Assembly (NCBI GenBank): GCA_024704765.1
Contig: JAKMXF010000055.1
Span: 511,630 to 575,629 of the forward strand
Origin: Oopsacas minuta
Lineage: Eukaryota > Porifera > Hexactinellida > Lyssacinosida > Leucopsacidae
DNA: 64,000 nt
Direction: 5' to 3'
The notes under the pieces are model-generated. The model had not been told where the DNA came from. It saw only the letters and a list, made by a program, of their open reading frames with translations, and searched no databases. The translations under genes were made by a program, and so were the position numbers. Positions 24,658 through 36,780 of this stretch are shown here, piece by piece. The number at the start of each line of letters is the position of its first letter. Position 1 is the stretch's first letter.

Positions 24658-27056
24658 AATTAAAGAAGTTCTCAATTTATAGAGACCCCACATATAGATG
24701 TTGCACTGTACGCGTGTAATTGGATGGCGCTAATAAAAAAATAGTTATGATCATGCGCGGTATTGGATATCATGTTGGTGGTGTGGATACAGTCATCAGC
24801 TCAAATTTCAAATCATTTAGGCGAATATCTGTTAGTGTCCAATGAATTTGATACTTCCTATGGGAAATGTATGTATGCATTGAATGTCAGTAAATATCCC
24901 GTAAAATATTCATGAAATGGTCCTTTACGTGCGATATTAGGGTTCAGAATAAAAGGTTACACAGAGAATCCATTTAGGCTTTCGAAAGTATTATTCCAGT
25001 CGCAATATAAATCATGGGGATAATGTACTGCCACCGAATGGATATCTAATGTTAAAGCACATTTCCAGCAAAAAAATTCTGATGAATTCTTAATGAACGC
25101 CTCGAACCGGAAGAGTAGAAAATTGCAGTTCGCAGTATTATATTCTATGCAAATAATTTACATATCATAAACATCACATACTAGGTACAAACTGACAAAA
25201 ATCAAATGCTACTCCTATGCACACTAAGAATTCAACAAAATGAGTTTTTCTGGACACAAATTAGTCATGCATTGATCCCAATATTCTTCAAATCAATAAT
25301 CTAATGCATTAAAAAATTGTTCATTTCAGATTTTAGATACGAAGCAACTCATGAGTAAATATATCATCAAGGAACAAACGAAATTACCTAATCATATTCT
25401 AATTTGACAAATTTCGAAAATGTAAGAATATGTTATTCATCGAGGCAAGTAGTAATAAGATTCAGAGCCGATTATGGTAGTTTGAACCTTGGGCTAATTT
25501 CAGTTAGTTGCCCTGTTCAGAACATCATTCTTAAATATTCGAAAATATGTAAACAGTTTGCATTGTAGGTGGTTGATCAGTAATGTTGAATGTAACATAA
25601 TCAGTCTATCTTCAATCTTTAATACTACATACCGAGACAACATTAAAATATATACGATTACCAACTACATTACTCCCAAATCAGGAATTGGGAGTCAATG
25701 CTCATGCAATCAGTTTATGTTCAACTAGTGTAGTATTAAATCATTCACTAAACCCAAGTCATAAATATGTACTAAAGGGTTTTTGAATTCTCAAGAGTAT
25801 TAAAGTATAGTAAGCTCAAGCATGCTCTACAAAAACATTCTGATTAGAAATTTTAGGTTATATACTTGCGAAATTGCTATATAAACTCGAGGATGCTGTG
25901 ACAAAATGCCATAAAGTGGGTCATTAATTTCAGAGAAATTACAAAATTTGTATTATTACAAGATAAAAGTGCACAATTCTACCCTTCAAACTAAGTTGCT
26001 GAAAATTGGATGGATATATACAAATATTAGATCACATCCATCTTGAATAATGAGCAAGGATACCAGAGTCATATATAAGGATAGCAAAACTGTCAATGTC
26101 GATTTCAAAGTTAGATTCCTGACAAATACAATATACGAAATTAAGGGGCATTTGAGATTATACTTTAAGAGATGAGGTAACTAATTATAACACATTTGCC
26201 AACCAAGAGGAATGCTGGATTAGTCCTGGATTTAGATTTGATCCAATATAGATATATCTAGAGAATATCTTGAACATTTGTGGAGTAATTTCGCATAAAA
26301 GAGTAAAAACTCAAATTATTTCCACATAAAACAAGTGATGAAGGGATTTTGTGAAAATTATATAAGAAAACAGTTACAAGGGGGGTGGAAAATGTGGTCA
26401 CATTCAAATAAGTATATGCGTGTTGGTTATATCAATGCCAGATAAAGATTAGGGCCGCCCAATATTTGGGTTAGCATCTGCATTAAGCCGGCGCTACTGA
26501 GATTCATACCCAAACAAGGCGCAGGAGCATAGTGTGACTACAAGAGACCATAATAATTCTTTGGACAGACAAGTGACAAAAGATTTATGAAATTTGATTT
26601 TGTGAAATTGATACAATTAGTGTTGAATATATTGGGAAGCACAAAGTTACAATCCTTAAATGAATCGCCCAATTCATAACACAGGTCAACAAAATTTAAC
26701 TTCATGGTCTCATCAAGTAATAGATTGACATTTTCTAAGCTAAACTTTTACGCTGAATTCAAATTTACTTTCAGATTCGTTCCAGCACGTCCAGTGTTTT
26801 TCCATCTACAAGTTAATGATTTTTATGTATTCCTAAATTTTTCCTATTATTTTATGGTAGTGGCTGTCTTTTTGTCTTCAAAAATGATAGCCATCTGAAA
26901 TAAATCAACGTATCGATGTTTTAGATTAATGCCAAGATAATATCGGTTATCATCCTGGCTCTCACGTAGAATTATTCACATTCATGCATGTATCAACTAC
27001 TTACAAACTAAAAGGAAATACATATCCATCTAGAAGTATAAACGTAGCTAACTAAA
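24658..27056. other. Anonymous stretch
   Basis: No gene is recognised over 2.4 kb. An 8-base-arm hairpin (ACTCCCAA at 25,672-25,679 and TTGGGAGT at 25,688-25,695) is present. The 64-codon plus ORF at 26,704-26,898 has a hydrophobic C-terminal half but no supporting context. Confidence 0.35.
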
Positions 27057-28590
27057 TTAAAAGTGCTGAGAGTACGACTTCCTTTTATATATCCTATTGG
27101 GATTATCCCTGAAGAGCCTCCAACAGTAATCGGACATCATGTCCTCATTCCAGAAACCTTGGTATCGGGTTTTCATCTCCTGTATGTCTTGGTGGAATCT
27201 CTCACCCTGTTCATCACTTACAGCACCAAGGTTCTCAGGGAGAAAATCAAGGTGAGAGTGCAAGAAGTGAAGTTTTAGCGACATGCGCAGCCCATCTTGT
27301 ATGCGTTAAGCAAGGTTTCTACTCCTTCTCTGTAGTTGGACGACTTCTTGTTGCCCAAAAGCTTTTCACAAACCCATTTGAAAGAATTCCAAGCACACAT
27401 TTCTAATTCGGATAATGTCATCTTGAAATCTGGATATCTGAATACTTGTCTGATTTCTGGTCCTACAAATACTCCCTCTTTTAACTTGGCCCTCCCTTAG
27501 TTTCGAAAATTTGCCAACCAAATGCAGAAATCCTGCGGAATTTGTTAAGCCCATTGTTTTAACGAATGTTTTCATTAATCCAAGTTTAATATGAAGTGGG
27601 GGTAAGAAAACTTTGTTTGGATCTACCAATGGCGAATGCTATAAATTGGTTTTCCCATTTCATAGGTTCTCTTCGGCCAATCACATTTTTTTAATGTCCA
27701 CCAGTTGCCCGGCTGTCCCATAGACATAGGAAACAACAATACTTGTAAACCTTGTTGCAAGCCCATCAATAGCCCGATTATCTTAAGATCCCCGCAGATA
27801 TTCCATATACGTGTTCTATACTGTATTGCCTCCAAAACTTCCAGCAAATTGGCGAAGGTATCTTTGAGATAGACGGAGTGAACAATTGGAACGCAGTGAG
27901 CAATTGGAACGCCAGGCTTTTTAGATTTCCGTTATGCAACAGAACAGCTTTCAAACTGCGTTTTGACGAGTCGGTGAAAAGACGCCAATCAGAGGAAGAA
28001 TGTTCTTGTAATAGGTTTCCATAGAGCCTTCGATATCATTACAATAGCACACTGGACCATCAGTGGTGTAGTAATGAGCGAGATTGAAATTTTTCGCTTG
28101 CGGTAGTGGGATACTAGGACATCTTTGTCGAGTAGGTTTTTCTGTTTGAGGTGGATGCTATGAGTTCAGCTTTGTCTTTAGATAAGTCTAGATCCCTGAC
28201 CAGGTCATTCATTTCTCCAAGTGTAAATGTTTGTGGCTCTAGTAATTCATCTTCCGGGACATAATTAGCATCTGTAGAATCTGCATGAACATCTTCCACC
28301 ATATCAGACCCAATTTTAATTTGCTGTGGCTGGACAATTGGGATTGGTAATGAGATGTCGTGTGGAATTGGCCTGCGAGCAGAATCCAAGTCTGGGCAAA
28401 CAAGAGCGTGCTTATTCTTGGCTGAGAATCCTGTAATGTCGATAAGGCAAAAGTAATAATCATCAAGGTGATTTTTCTGTTCCCTCCAGACCATAAGTAT
28501 TGCAAATGGCATTGAAACTTTCCTTTTGTTCTACCAATCACGTAGCCCACTTGAACAAGAAGTGCATATAACATGTGGTGCCCACGACTT
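27057..28590 (-). pseudogene. Broken copy of an uncharacterised transposon-associated protein
   Basis: Reading from about 28,590 to 27,057, consecutive pieces in alternating frames give one long protein of roughly 480-500 residues. In order they include HALVCPDLDSARRPIPHD, NDLVRDLDLSKDKAELIAS, LKQKNLLDKDVLVSHYRKRK and YCNDIEG. Next come ICGDLKIIGLLMGLQ, KVFLPPLHIKLGLMKTFVKT, FKWVCEKLLGNKKSSNYREG, LKLHFLHSHLDFLPENLGAV, SDEQGERFHQDI and DYCWRLFRDNPN. I recognise this text as a widespread animal family annotated only as 'uncharacterized protein', usually multi-copy and behaving like a mobile element. Its enzymatic role is unknown to me. Frameshifts occur near 28,150 and elsewhere, and stops lie between 28,090 and 27,850. 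An 18-bp in-frame tandem duplication lies at 27,878-27,913. The C-terminal stop appears natural. Terminal repeats were not identified. Confidence 0.75.
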
Positions 28591-29737
28591 GTCTTGGTCA
28601 CCAAGTGGACATTCGAATTACAATTTGTATATGTTCTTTAATTGATTTGTGATAGGTCGTCTTTGTGATTTTACGCAAAAAAGACCACAAACGTAACAGA
28701 AATTGTTGGGATGAGTGCTACAATTACGATGCATGTTTATAATTTGATTTGCTTGAATTCAAAAAAGTAAAGTCATTTATATTCCAGATAATTGAATCAA
28801 AATAGGCATGCTCATATAGCAATTTAGTATCTAGGCAATGCTATACTATTGAAAAATGGATTTTGGATTTCAGAATAACCAGACGTGCTATAGAAATTCT
28901 GTTTGCAGATTCGAGTTCAGCATTCAAATGTATACTAAGATAAATGTATGTGATCTCTGATGAGAAATCTTGTTGAGTTGTGTAATTAAACAAAGTCCAA
29001 GGCATTAGGCTTTTATGCAGCGACCTAGTAATTGACGAGGCTAAAGACTAGAAAAATTGAAAACAATATTATAGATTGCTTTCAAAGTACTCCTTCGGAA
29101 CAATTCTAAAGGGATTCAACTTGACGAATTCAAAATTTGCCTATTGTTTAACATTTGGCCCTTAAAGTCGCAGTATAAGGACAAAATTAATGTGTCGTCT
29201 TGGGAAAATGTGATTGCTAGGTTCTTAAATTTTGTAAGATTCACATATTGTGCTAATTCTTGGACATCGATCAAAATTTACCTTCAAAGGTCCATGATTC
29301 AGAAATTAAGAAGGTACTGTGAAAAGGGTTGCGTCATCTTCACACAACAAGCATAAGACACTTTGTTCATCAAAGAAAAAAGGATCTCCAAATTTTAATG
29401 GACGGAAGGGCATTATGAAATACTGCACCACCTATGCCTGTTTCTAAGCACCAGAACCGATTTCAGCCTATAGTAGATATAGGGTATTACAGTCACATAT
29501 AGTTTGGATACCAGTTAGTAGTTGGTGATCAACGTTATCTACAGTCCATTAAGATTCTTGGAACGCATGTTTGATTAAAATATGATATCAAATAAATTTA
29601 CAAAACCGAACTATCCAATAACTTTATTTCTAATCCAAAATGAACCTAAATTGAAATCAATTTCTTAGACTTTCAGTACAGGCCACATTATAGCATATAT
29701 TATATATGAAATTATAGAAATAACAAATACAACATAC
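28591..29737. other. Anonymous stretch
   Basis: No gene is recognised. The first 100-200 bases could still belong to the 5' part of the adjacent broken element. The 70-codon plus ORF at 29,144-29,356 has no recognised domain. Confidence 0.3.
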
Positions 29738-30013
29738 CAAGAGTCGAAATTCTTTTCATCATTTCTGAGAAACCATTAGCATCACGAAATTGAGATAACG
29801 GTAATTGAGGAAATGAGGAAGACCGGATAATAAATTCAAACTGTTGAATATCATCGAATATACTTAGAGGAATTATCAAAGAGTTATAATATTGCTCGGA
29901 GTGGCAAAGTGAAATGAGAAGTGATCTAATAGGAAATATGAGACAAGATGGAAAATACCTCTCGGTTAAATGGGTTGGTAGAATATCGAGTAGAATGTTC
30001 AAATTTTCAATAT
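29738..30013 (-). CDS. Internal exon Z of an unidentified host gene
   Basis: This minus-strand exon is bounded by a good acceptor (ATTTTGTAG, intron side of 30,014) and a consensus donor GTATGT at 29,737-29,732. It is 276 nt with phase-1 borders at both ends. The frame is fully open and reads NLNILLDILPTHLTERYF, then FPIRSLLISLCHSEQYYN, then LSQFRDANGFSEMMKRIS. The product is leucine-rich and helical, like a repeat-scaffold protein. I cannot name it. The start phase matches the end phase of exon Y at 34,296, so the two could be joined by a 4.3-kb intron containing the Tc1 at 31,844. Prediction rests on splice signals and open frame only. Confidence 0.5.
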
Positions 30014-31843
30014 CTACAAAATGTGGGATATATAAACAACATAGATATGGATCAAATATATTTAATATTGGGCTGTAAGTGCAAATCTATTCAATGAAAA
30101 TTATGATAAGTTGACACCTATTGGAACAATCAAACTTAAATGTGGTCAGTAAGCATTGTTAAGGTTAGAACTTGGTGATTATTGGAAATTTCAAAAAGGG
30201 CAGGAACGTTGGGTAATAATTTCAGTAATATCCAAAGCTACTATAACTGTAAGTTCATCATATATTCCCAACTCTGATACATACCTCGCGAAATCCCATT
30301 TGCACTAGCTCGTAGATTTCAAGGCACCAGCTCCCTATCTCATGGACTTTATCTCTCAGAGTTTACGCATCTTGGTTAAAGCGCATATACTACTTTAGAA
30401 TTATTTGATAATGTATAAGTTTTCAAATAATTTCTAGATATAACTGTGTCTAGATTTCCTTTGTCAGAGACACAATTGCTGCCGAGATCGTCTGCCTAAT
30501 CATAGGTTATATTTTGTTTGTTGAAACAATTATATTTGTCAGCCAAGTGGTTGAATAGTTTTGTCTTCCATATGTCTGTATCGAGTATTTGGTTATAATT
30601 TCAATATTTAGCGGCATTAAATATTTCAGTGAAGCAAGTAAATGCTAGTGCACAATTGATAACACATCAATATTTGTAGAAATAGTACTAAAATTAGCAA
30701 TATATATTTCATAATGTGTAATTTCTGAATTTGTACGCAATGATGATATATTTACCTCAGAATATATATCCAACCAGAACAACTCTTTTGAAGAATATCA
30801 GCTAATATCTGAGCCAGCAAATCATAAAAAGGAATATTTTGCATTCATTAGGGTTAGAGCCTGGAGAATTTGAAAGAGTGGATTGAAAGTTCTAACCTTG
30901 TAACAAAATGACAAATTTTATCTACCGTTCACAACGTTTTAGCAATTAATCTCATCACATTTTGTAAGCGTAAATATTTTCATGAAAATTTGTTTAAGCA
31001 GTAAAATATTATTCCAGTCAATCTTGAAGCTACAGGGCCTGAAATGGCTCATTCGATCGTCCAGTCACTTATCCTCCGCATAATAAGTTAATATGGCCAA
31101 ATTGTGCGCTGGGGAGATAATTGTTAAGTTTAAGTAGAAAACTTTAAAAATTTGGATTGAAGAAAATCCCATTGGTAGTAATATTCCACCCTACAAAGTC
31201 CAAATATAATTTTAGCGAGACTTTGTGAGATTGATAAACTCATTCATTTGAGCACTGATTAGAACTTTCAAGATCACATCCATTATGAGGTAATCTGGTA
31301 TGCCGAATCTATTTAGGTCATTTTGAAGTTCTTAAAAATGTGGCTTTGTGGTTTACGCACCAGTAAATGGTGACAGCAGCATAAGTTTTGACATATATTT
31401 TTGAATTTATAAGTAGAAATAGATGTTTCAGTATCAAACATTTCCAATGCTGCGTGCTAAAGCTCGTTTGAATGATTACTCAGGTATATCTAGATATAGC
31501 AACTAAGAAATACATAAACCTAGAGCATGAAACTATTACATGTCACAAATTCACTCTGCATTCTTTTACGCTTGTTTAGCTTGAATGATTCTACATGATC
31601 TTAAGCTTAGTTTCACTGATTTGCATAAAATTTCGGCTAGGTAGAGATTTACAATTGTAGAGTTTGTTCTATTTCGGGAGTTTAGATGATGTGATTCAAA
31701 AGCGAATACAGTATTGCATTGGCTCGACATGACTTCAAGTAGACGAAAAAAAGAACCTAAAAGCGGAGTTGACTGTATATCAAAACAATATACGAAATTT
31801 GTAAAGGGGTCACAAAGAGCCAGAAATAACTTTATATGCTATA
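30014..31843. other. Anonymous stretch, probable intron
   Basis: No gene or element is recognised. It lies between exon Y and exon Z, so it would be intronic if these belong to one gene. Confidence 0.35.
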
Positions 31844-33196
31844 CAGTGTGTCAAGATGAAATTGAGACTATGTTTTGACCTAAGTTTCTAAGAGATAATC
31901 ATTACAAGCCTCGAAATACGAGTTGATTTATCAAAACGTGTCTATAGACTAATATTTGATCTTAATGTCATTACTCTGGATCACTAACTTCTGACGTTTT
32001 GGCATAGATTGCCAATAAGGTTTCAAAAATTCGGGTTCTATATAATCCCAAATAGAGAGAAGGGTTTCTTCAAATCCACTAAGATTACGAGGGTTCAAAT
32101 CGATCTGATGTTTGACTAAGCCCACAAATTTTCGATCGGGTTTAGATCTAGGCTACAAGCAGGCTATTCCATACAAAATATATCATGACTTTCACGGAAA
32201 GTCTTAGCAACCTTTAACCTGTGGTTTGGATCGTTGTCTTCCTGAAAGATCCAGCCATCAGGGTACAATAGCTGAGCTTGTGTAATCAGACACTAGTTTA
32301 GGATGTTCGTATATAATTCTCCGGTGAGGTTCTGCCTAAAACCTTCAACGGAAAGGTCCCATGAGCAGAAATTGCTAGCCAAACATGTAATTTTGGAATA
32401 TGTTTGTCACTTGGGTTGACCGCTAGTTGGTCACCTTTGCACCACAGCCTTATCTGCCACCAGCTAGCCAAATTGACATTTCATCGCTAAAAACAACTCG
32501 CTCCCAGTCAGTTTGTTTGTTATTCTTAGCCCACACTACTCTTTGTTGTTTGTGTCGATCCGCTAGCATAGAACATTCTTTGCAACCTTGTGGGTGTACC
32601 CTCTCCTCTGTAATTCCTTCCTGACCGTCTCATGGGATAAACTTTTCTGACGAAGATGATTGAATCGATTGGTCAATTTTCGTATGGACATCTTACGATT
32701 CTGATTTGCCAAGCTTACAAGAGATCTAGCATCTTTCACATGCAATATTTTCTGTTTTGGTTCCAGATTTCATCTGTATATCACCGCCCTGACGAAATTT
32801 GACTAATATGCGGAAAACAGTGCTCCTCGGGATAGCTGTTCGCTGATGTATTTCGCTACCACTTATAACCCCCGCATCGAATAATTTGCGGAAGAGGTCT
32901 CTTCGTTCTAACTCCACTATACTAATTTGTATTTCGACACAAAAGAGAAATATGAGCCAAAAACTGATATTGGAACAGTCTATAGGAATATAGCAGATAT
33001 TTTCGGGAATGTGTATTCTCAGTTACGGACTGATAGGTTATTCGTGTATTCTAGAATCAATTAACTAATGGAAACTTCATATACATGTATATATGAATCA
33101 GAAAACAAATGCGTTTCATATCTAACCATAGCAAATGAAGAATTTCTGAAAATATACACAATTACACGAAAGCCACAATTTCATCTTGACAGACTG
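31844..33196 (-). mobile_element. Tc1-like element with both terminal repeats
   Basis: The ends read CAGTGTGTCAAGATGAAATT and, on the opposite strand from 33,196, CAGTCTGTCAAGATGAAATT (one mismatch in 21 bases). TA dinucleotides flank both ends (31,842-31,843 and 33,197-33,198), giving the Tc1/mariner target duplication. Length is 1,353 bp, normal for a full-length Tc1. The transposase inside is in the minus orientation and broken. Confidence 0.9.
32020..32935 (-). pseudogene. Tc1-like transposase, frame-broken
   Basis: From about 32,935 downward the frame encodes a helix-turn-helix domain (ERRDLFRKLFDAGVISGSEI, then RTAIPRSTVFRILVKFRQGG). The second DNA-binding half follows in a shifted frame (RKMSIRKLTNRFNHL, LSHETVRKELQRRGY). 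Catalytic pieces follow: VVFSDEMSIWLAGG (about 32,460-32,500), QEDNDPNHRLKVAKTF (about 32,210-32,255) and SLDLNPIENLW (about 32,110-32,150). This is the DD34E triad with all three acidic residues present. The normal initiator ATG appears lost (GTC/GTG at the expected place). Stops and frameshifts separate the catalytic blocks. Confidence 0.85.
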
Positions 33197-33417
33197 TAAA
33201 AAAGCCCTAATTCCCACACATCAAAGTGATTCAAGTACATTGAGCAAGGTAAAGAAGAAACTCAGGGAATATCAAGTTGTCAATTAACATATACAAATAT
33301 TTTGATATCTTTCAGATAGTTAGAAATTTTTCGATATTTTTCTGTGTCTTTGGAAATCAAGATATTCATATCTACGATAAAATATCGGAATGTACAAATT
33401 ATGGATATTTTTCAGGG

Positions 33418-33620
33418 TTGAAACCGCTCAAACCGAATATCAGTACTCATGAATCGTAGCCTAACCGAATAATTACATTATCGATTTGTCCAACCCAAAA
33501 CAGAAAATCCTCGATTGAATCAGCCGAGCATCATTGAAAATATTTGGTTTGGGCTAAACGAATACTTAATATTGATATTCGGTTGGTAGCCGAATATTGA
33601 ACTGTTCGCCGATATATAGT
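33418..33620. repeat. AACCGAATA-motif inverted-repeat cluster
   Basis: Direct and inverted copies of AACCGAATA/TATTCGGTT recur: CAAACCGAATATC (about 33,436), CTAACCGAATAAT (about 33,462) and TATTCGGTTGGTAGCCGAAT (about 33,577). The block around 33,462-33,510 pairs loosely with 33,535-33,590. It looks like an eroded foldback or palindromic MITE. The downstream AT-rich sequence to 34,295 holds nothing I recognise. Confidence 0.4.
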
Positions 33621-34295
33621 ACAAGCAACCTTGATTCTTTTAAGTGATTTATCGGTGCCAAACATTGTAATCACAGATCATATTTGTAAATAGCTAGAAA
33701 CCTGGAAGTTATTAACCTATGGCTATATATATAATAGCAACGATATTAATGGTCATACTTAGCATTCTATTAGAATGATTTGTCCACAAACAAAAAATGA
33801 AAGCATATCCTTTAGTCGCAAAAAGTAATAATAAGGTATACTAGTTACTGAAATATTTCACACTAATTGGCTGAACTTGTTATCCTAAGCAGTGTGGGCT
33901 AAGATAAAATCTTGCCGAGCCACAATACGTTTTGTATCGTGATGGAGCTGAGAAGGACCTCAGTGAAACGTATGAGTAACTACAACATATATAACCATTT
34001 TAAAAAGGAATTGGACAAATTAATAAAACCAAAAAGAACATTATGTACAAGGGAAGTCATGGATATTAGTGGGTACAACCATAGACTTCTATGTTTAAGC
34101 TGTAAAATTATGTAAAATACTAAAAACGGTGAGTAAATTGTACATGGGCCAAAGAATCACCGAGCGGATGACCATCCTCACGACCAACCTATGACCACTA
34201 TCATGATATAAATATATACAACAAACATAGGAAATATATAATCTTGTTAGTGAATATCATAAGCACAACTGAATAATCGTAAAAAAATATAATAC

Positions 34296-34527
34296 CTCTT
34301 AAATGAGGAAAAGCATTGGAAATTGAGAATCTGAATCTATTACTAAAGCTTTCACCCAAAGTCTGAGAGATGAACATGAATAAGGATTTCACTACAGCTT
34401 GCAACAAAGTTTGAAAGTCCATCAGAATTATCCTTACTTGTTGAATCTCAAAGATATAACTCAGACATAATAGAGCAGGGATCAACCAATCAACTTTTGA
34501 AAGTGGGTTAGAAAGACACATTGTGTT
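34296..34527 (-). CDS. Internal exon Y of an unidentified host gene
   Basis: A minus-strand open segment of 232 nt is bounded by an acceptor (TATAATTTTATAG) ending at 34,528 and a donor (AAGAG then GTATTA) starting at 34,295. It starts in phase 0 and ends in phase 1. It encodes NTMCLSNPLSKVDWLIPALL, then CLSYIFEIQQ, then LLQAVVKSLFMFISQTLGES and ISNAFPHLR. It is hydrophobic-helical, like a helical-repeat protein. A GTAAGG inside the exon (after EIQQ) could be an alternative donor, but the frame stays open through it. Its phases fit exon X before it and exon Z after it. No family name can be given. Confidence 0.45.
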
Positions 34528-35093
34528 CTATAAAATTATACAGGATATAGGTGAAAATATTACTGATAGAACAAAAAGGTAGGTAACGTTGACTGTTGAC
34601 ATAGCCAAAAGAACAGACAATTGCGTAGCAATTAGTGGAACTTCTGTGCCAATAAACATAAGAAACGAAATCCTAGCAGTACCTCTGATTGATTCTTGAA
34701 ACATTTAATGGGAAAATCCCCAAATTTTAAATGGGAACTTATAGTGATACTAAATATCACAGGAGCTATTGTCCAACCTTTGTGAGAAGTCCTGAATTTG
34801 GATACCCAAAATAATACATTAACGTAAAAACTGAATAATATCTCAATGGTCCAGCAAAAGCGCGTGCACAACTACAAATAAGTATACTATATTTTAATAT
34901 TGGAATGAATAATGCAATAACCAACTTTGTATTAAGCAACACTATCGTGAAATTCTATTGAATACCATTTGACAACTCTGTCCAATATGTGCTACATTTA
35001 AATCAGAGGAAGGAACAAGGGCTACAATATTCAACGTGTACCAATATGAATATTTGAATTAGAACAACACATAATAATAAAAGGATATGAATA
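34528..35093. other. Anonymous stretch, probable intron
   Basis: The 79-codon minus ORF at 34,632-34,871 contains aromatic-rich text (IEILFSFYVNVLFWVSKF) without clear splice borders. No gene is called. Confidence 0.3.
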
Positions 35094-35220
35094 CGAGGGG
35101 CACTCGAAAAGTTTTGCCGTTTGAAGTGAAACCATTAATCTGTCGGATATTTTTCCGCATCCATCTTTTCAGACATATTTTATCTTTCTTCTTTAAATTT
35201 TCATTCATTTATCTCTGCTA

Positions 35221-35705
35221 CTAGGGTGCGACCCGTAAAGCCCGTGGTCCGTGGCCCGCTATCAAAGCCCGCGGCCCGCTTATTTATTCCACCGGCCCGT
35301 GATTTAGGAAATTTGTTTATTTTATGGCACTGTTGGCTGAATTCGTGAATGTATTCTCAAAGAATTGAGAATTCATATAAATTCCGCGTTATAAGATGCG
35401 GGAAATCGTGTGCGCAAATAGTATATATATATGAAACTTTATATATATGCAACACTTTGATTGTTTCGTTAGTTACAGAAACACTGACATGATTCTACCT
35501 CTCTATGAGGATTATTAGATTAAACAAAATAACATTTATAATACTTGTGATACTTAGATATACTAAAATAGTAATAATTTCATGACCTAATTCTATAATT
35601 AAAGTATATTCATCATCTTTAAAATTGTTCTTTTTGACTCTTTTCAGCCCGTTTTGTGCCCGCAGCCCGTGATTTACAATAAAGCCCGCACGGGTCGCAC
35701 CCTAG
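35221..35705. mobile_element. hAT-type MITE with CCCG-rich subterminal repeats
   Basis: Perfect 16-bp terminal inverted repeats occupy 35,221-35,236 (CTAGGGTGCGACCCGT) and 35,690-35,705. They are flanked by CTCTGCTA (35,213-35,220) and CTCTTCTA (35,706-35,713), an 8-bp duplication with one mismatch, as expected for hAT insertions. Just inside each end are repeated GCCCGTG/GCCCGCGG words, including GCCCGTGATTTA on both sides (about 35,298 and 35,665). They contrast with an AT-rich centre. No transposase is encoded, so it would have been moved in trans. The subterminal words are plausible transposase-binding sites (inference). Confidence 0.8.
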
Positions 35706-35796
35706 CTCTTCTACTTTCATAAATTAGATAATTTTAGAATACATGACTCCTAAAATCTCAATCTAAATCAGATCTCACAAAACGTGATTTCGAGCA

Positions 35797-36780
35797 ATGA
35801 TTTTGATCTTATTCAAACTACAGAAGACAAAAGTAGAAATCTATGAATCTTTACAGGAACATTTCCCGGATCTAGCTCCTTCTCTAAGTGCAGTTGAACG
35901 ATGGTACAGGGAATTCATTCACGGAAACTTTGTTCAGGAAGACCGAATATCTCACATAATAAAGAAAATGTTAACGAAATGCTAGATCTAATTACTAAAG
36001 ATCTTCATATTACGTACGCTCAGTTAGAGTATGAAACCGAGTTATCATCGGGGACAATTAATATCATTTTGCACAAAGAGCTTTGTGTCAGGAAGTTGTG
36101 TGCCCGATGGATCCCCCATTCTTTGGACTTACAGCAAAAAATATCGCGCATAGACTTTTGCAAAATTATGCTCAAAAGGTTTGCTAATGGAAGTTCAAGA
36201 GCTATTTCTGAGATCCTTACAGGTGATGAGACATGGATATACCATTATGATCCAGAAGCAAAGCGAATGTCAAAGGAGTGGGTTGAAGAAGATGCCCACC
36301 TCAAACCAAAGTGCGGAGGGTTAGATCTGTTGGGAAACAAATGTGGTCGATTTTTTTCAGATCTTGTGTGTTTGTCGAAGCTGTTACTCTCGAGGATAGA
36401 AAGACTGTTACTGCCAACTGGTACACTACAGTGTGCCTACCCAAAGTTATCACCGCAATTGAGTCACAGCGTGAGAAGACAGACATTAGAGGAATTCTTC
36501 TTCATCATGATAATGCATCATCGCATACGGCAATCAGAACTAGTTCGTTTTCGGTAAATTCTGGACTCAAAACATTACCTCACCCACCCTACAGTCCTGA
36601 TTTAGCACCTTGCGGCTTCTAGTCGTTCCCTAGACTCAAAGATCAATTACATGGGAGGAGATTTTAGACTAATTAGGAGTTGAGAGGGGGACTTTTCCAA
36701 GCGATCGGAGACATACCCAAAGAAGAGTGGAAAAATGTTTTGATAATTGGTTTGCCAGAATGAAAAAAATGTATAAATTG
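35797..36780 (+). pseudogene. Mariner transposase, frame-broken, catalytic Asp lost
   Basis: The frame opens near 35,797 with the DNA-binding domain (VEIYESLQEHFPDLAPSLSA, VERWYREF). It shifts frame near 35,925-35,950 and continues as NEMLDLITKDLHITYAQLEY and LCARWIPHSLD. The catalytic text GDETWIYHYDPEAKRMSKEW follows near 36,221. Another shift near 36,300 leads to VTANWYTTVCLPKVITA, LLHHDNASSHTA and HPPYSPDLAPCGF then a stop at about 36,620. The motif normally ends LAPCDF/LAPSDY, and its D is the third catalytic residue; here it is G. C-terminal text (IPKEEWKNVFDNWFARM) persists to about 36,770. The family carries out TA-targeted transposition, and this copy cannot. Confidence 0.9.

Noticed and set aside
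34437-34527. Shorter version of exon Y ending at the internal GTAAGG
   Set aside because: The next possible acceptor is only about 40 nt away, which is too short for a typical intron, while the frame is open straight through; kept as a note only.
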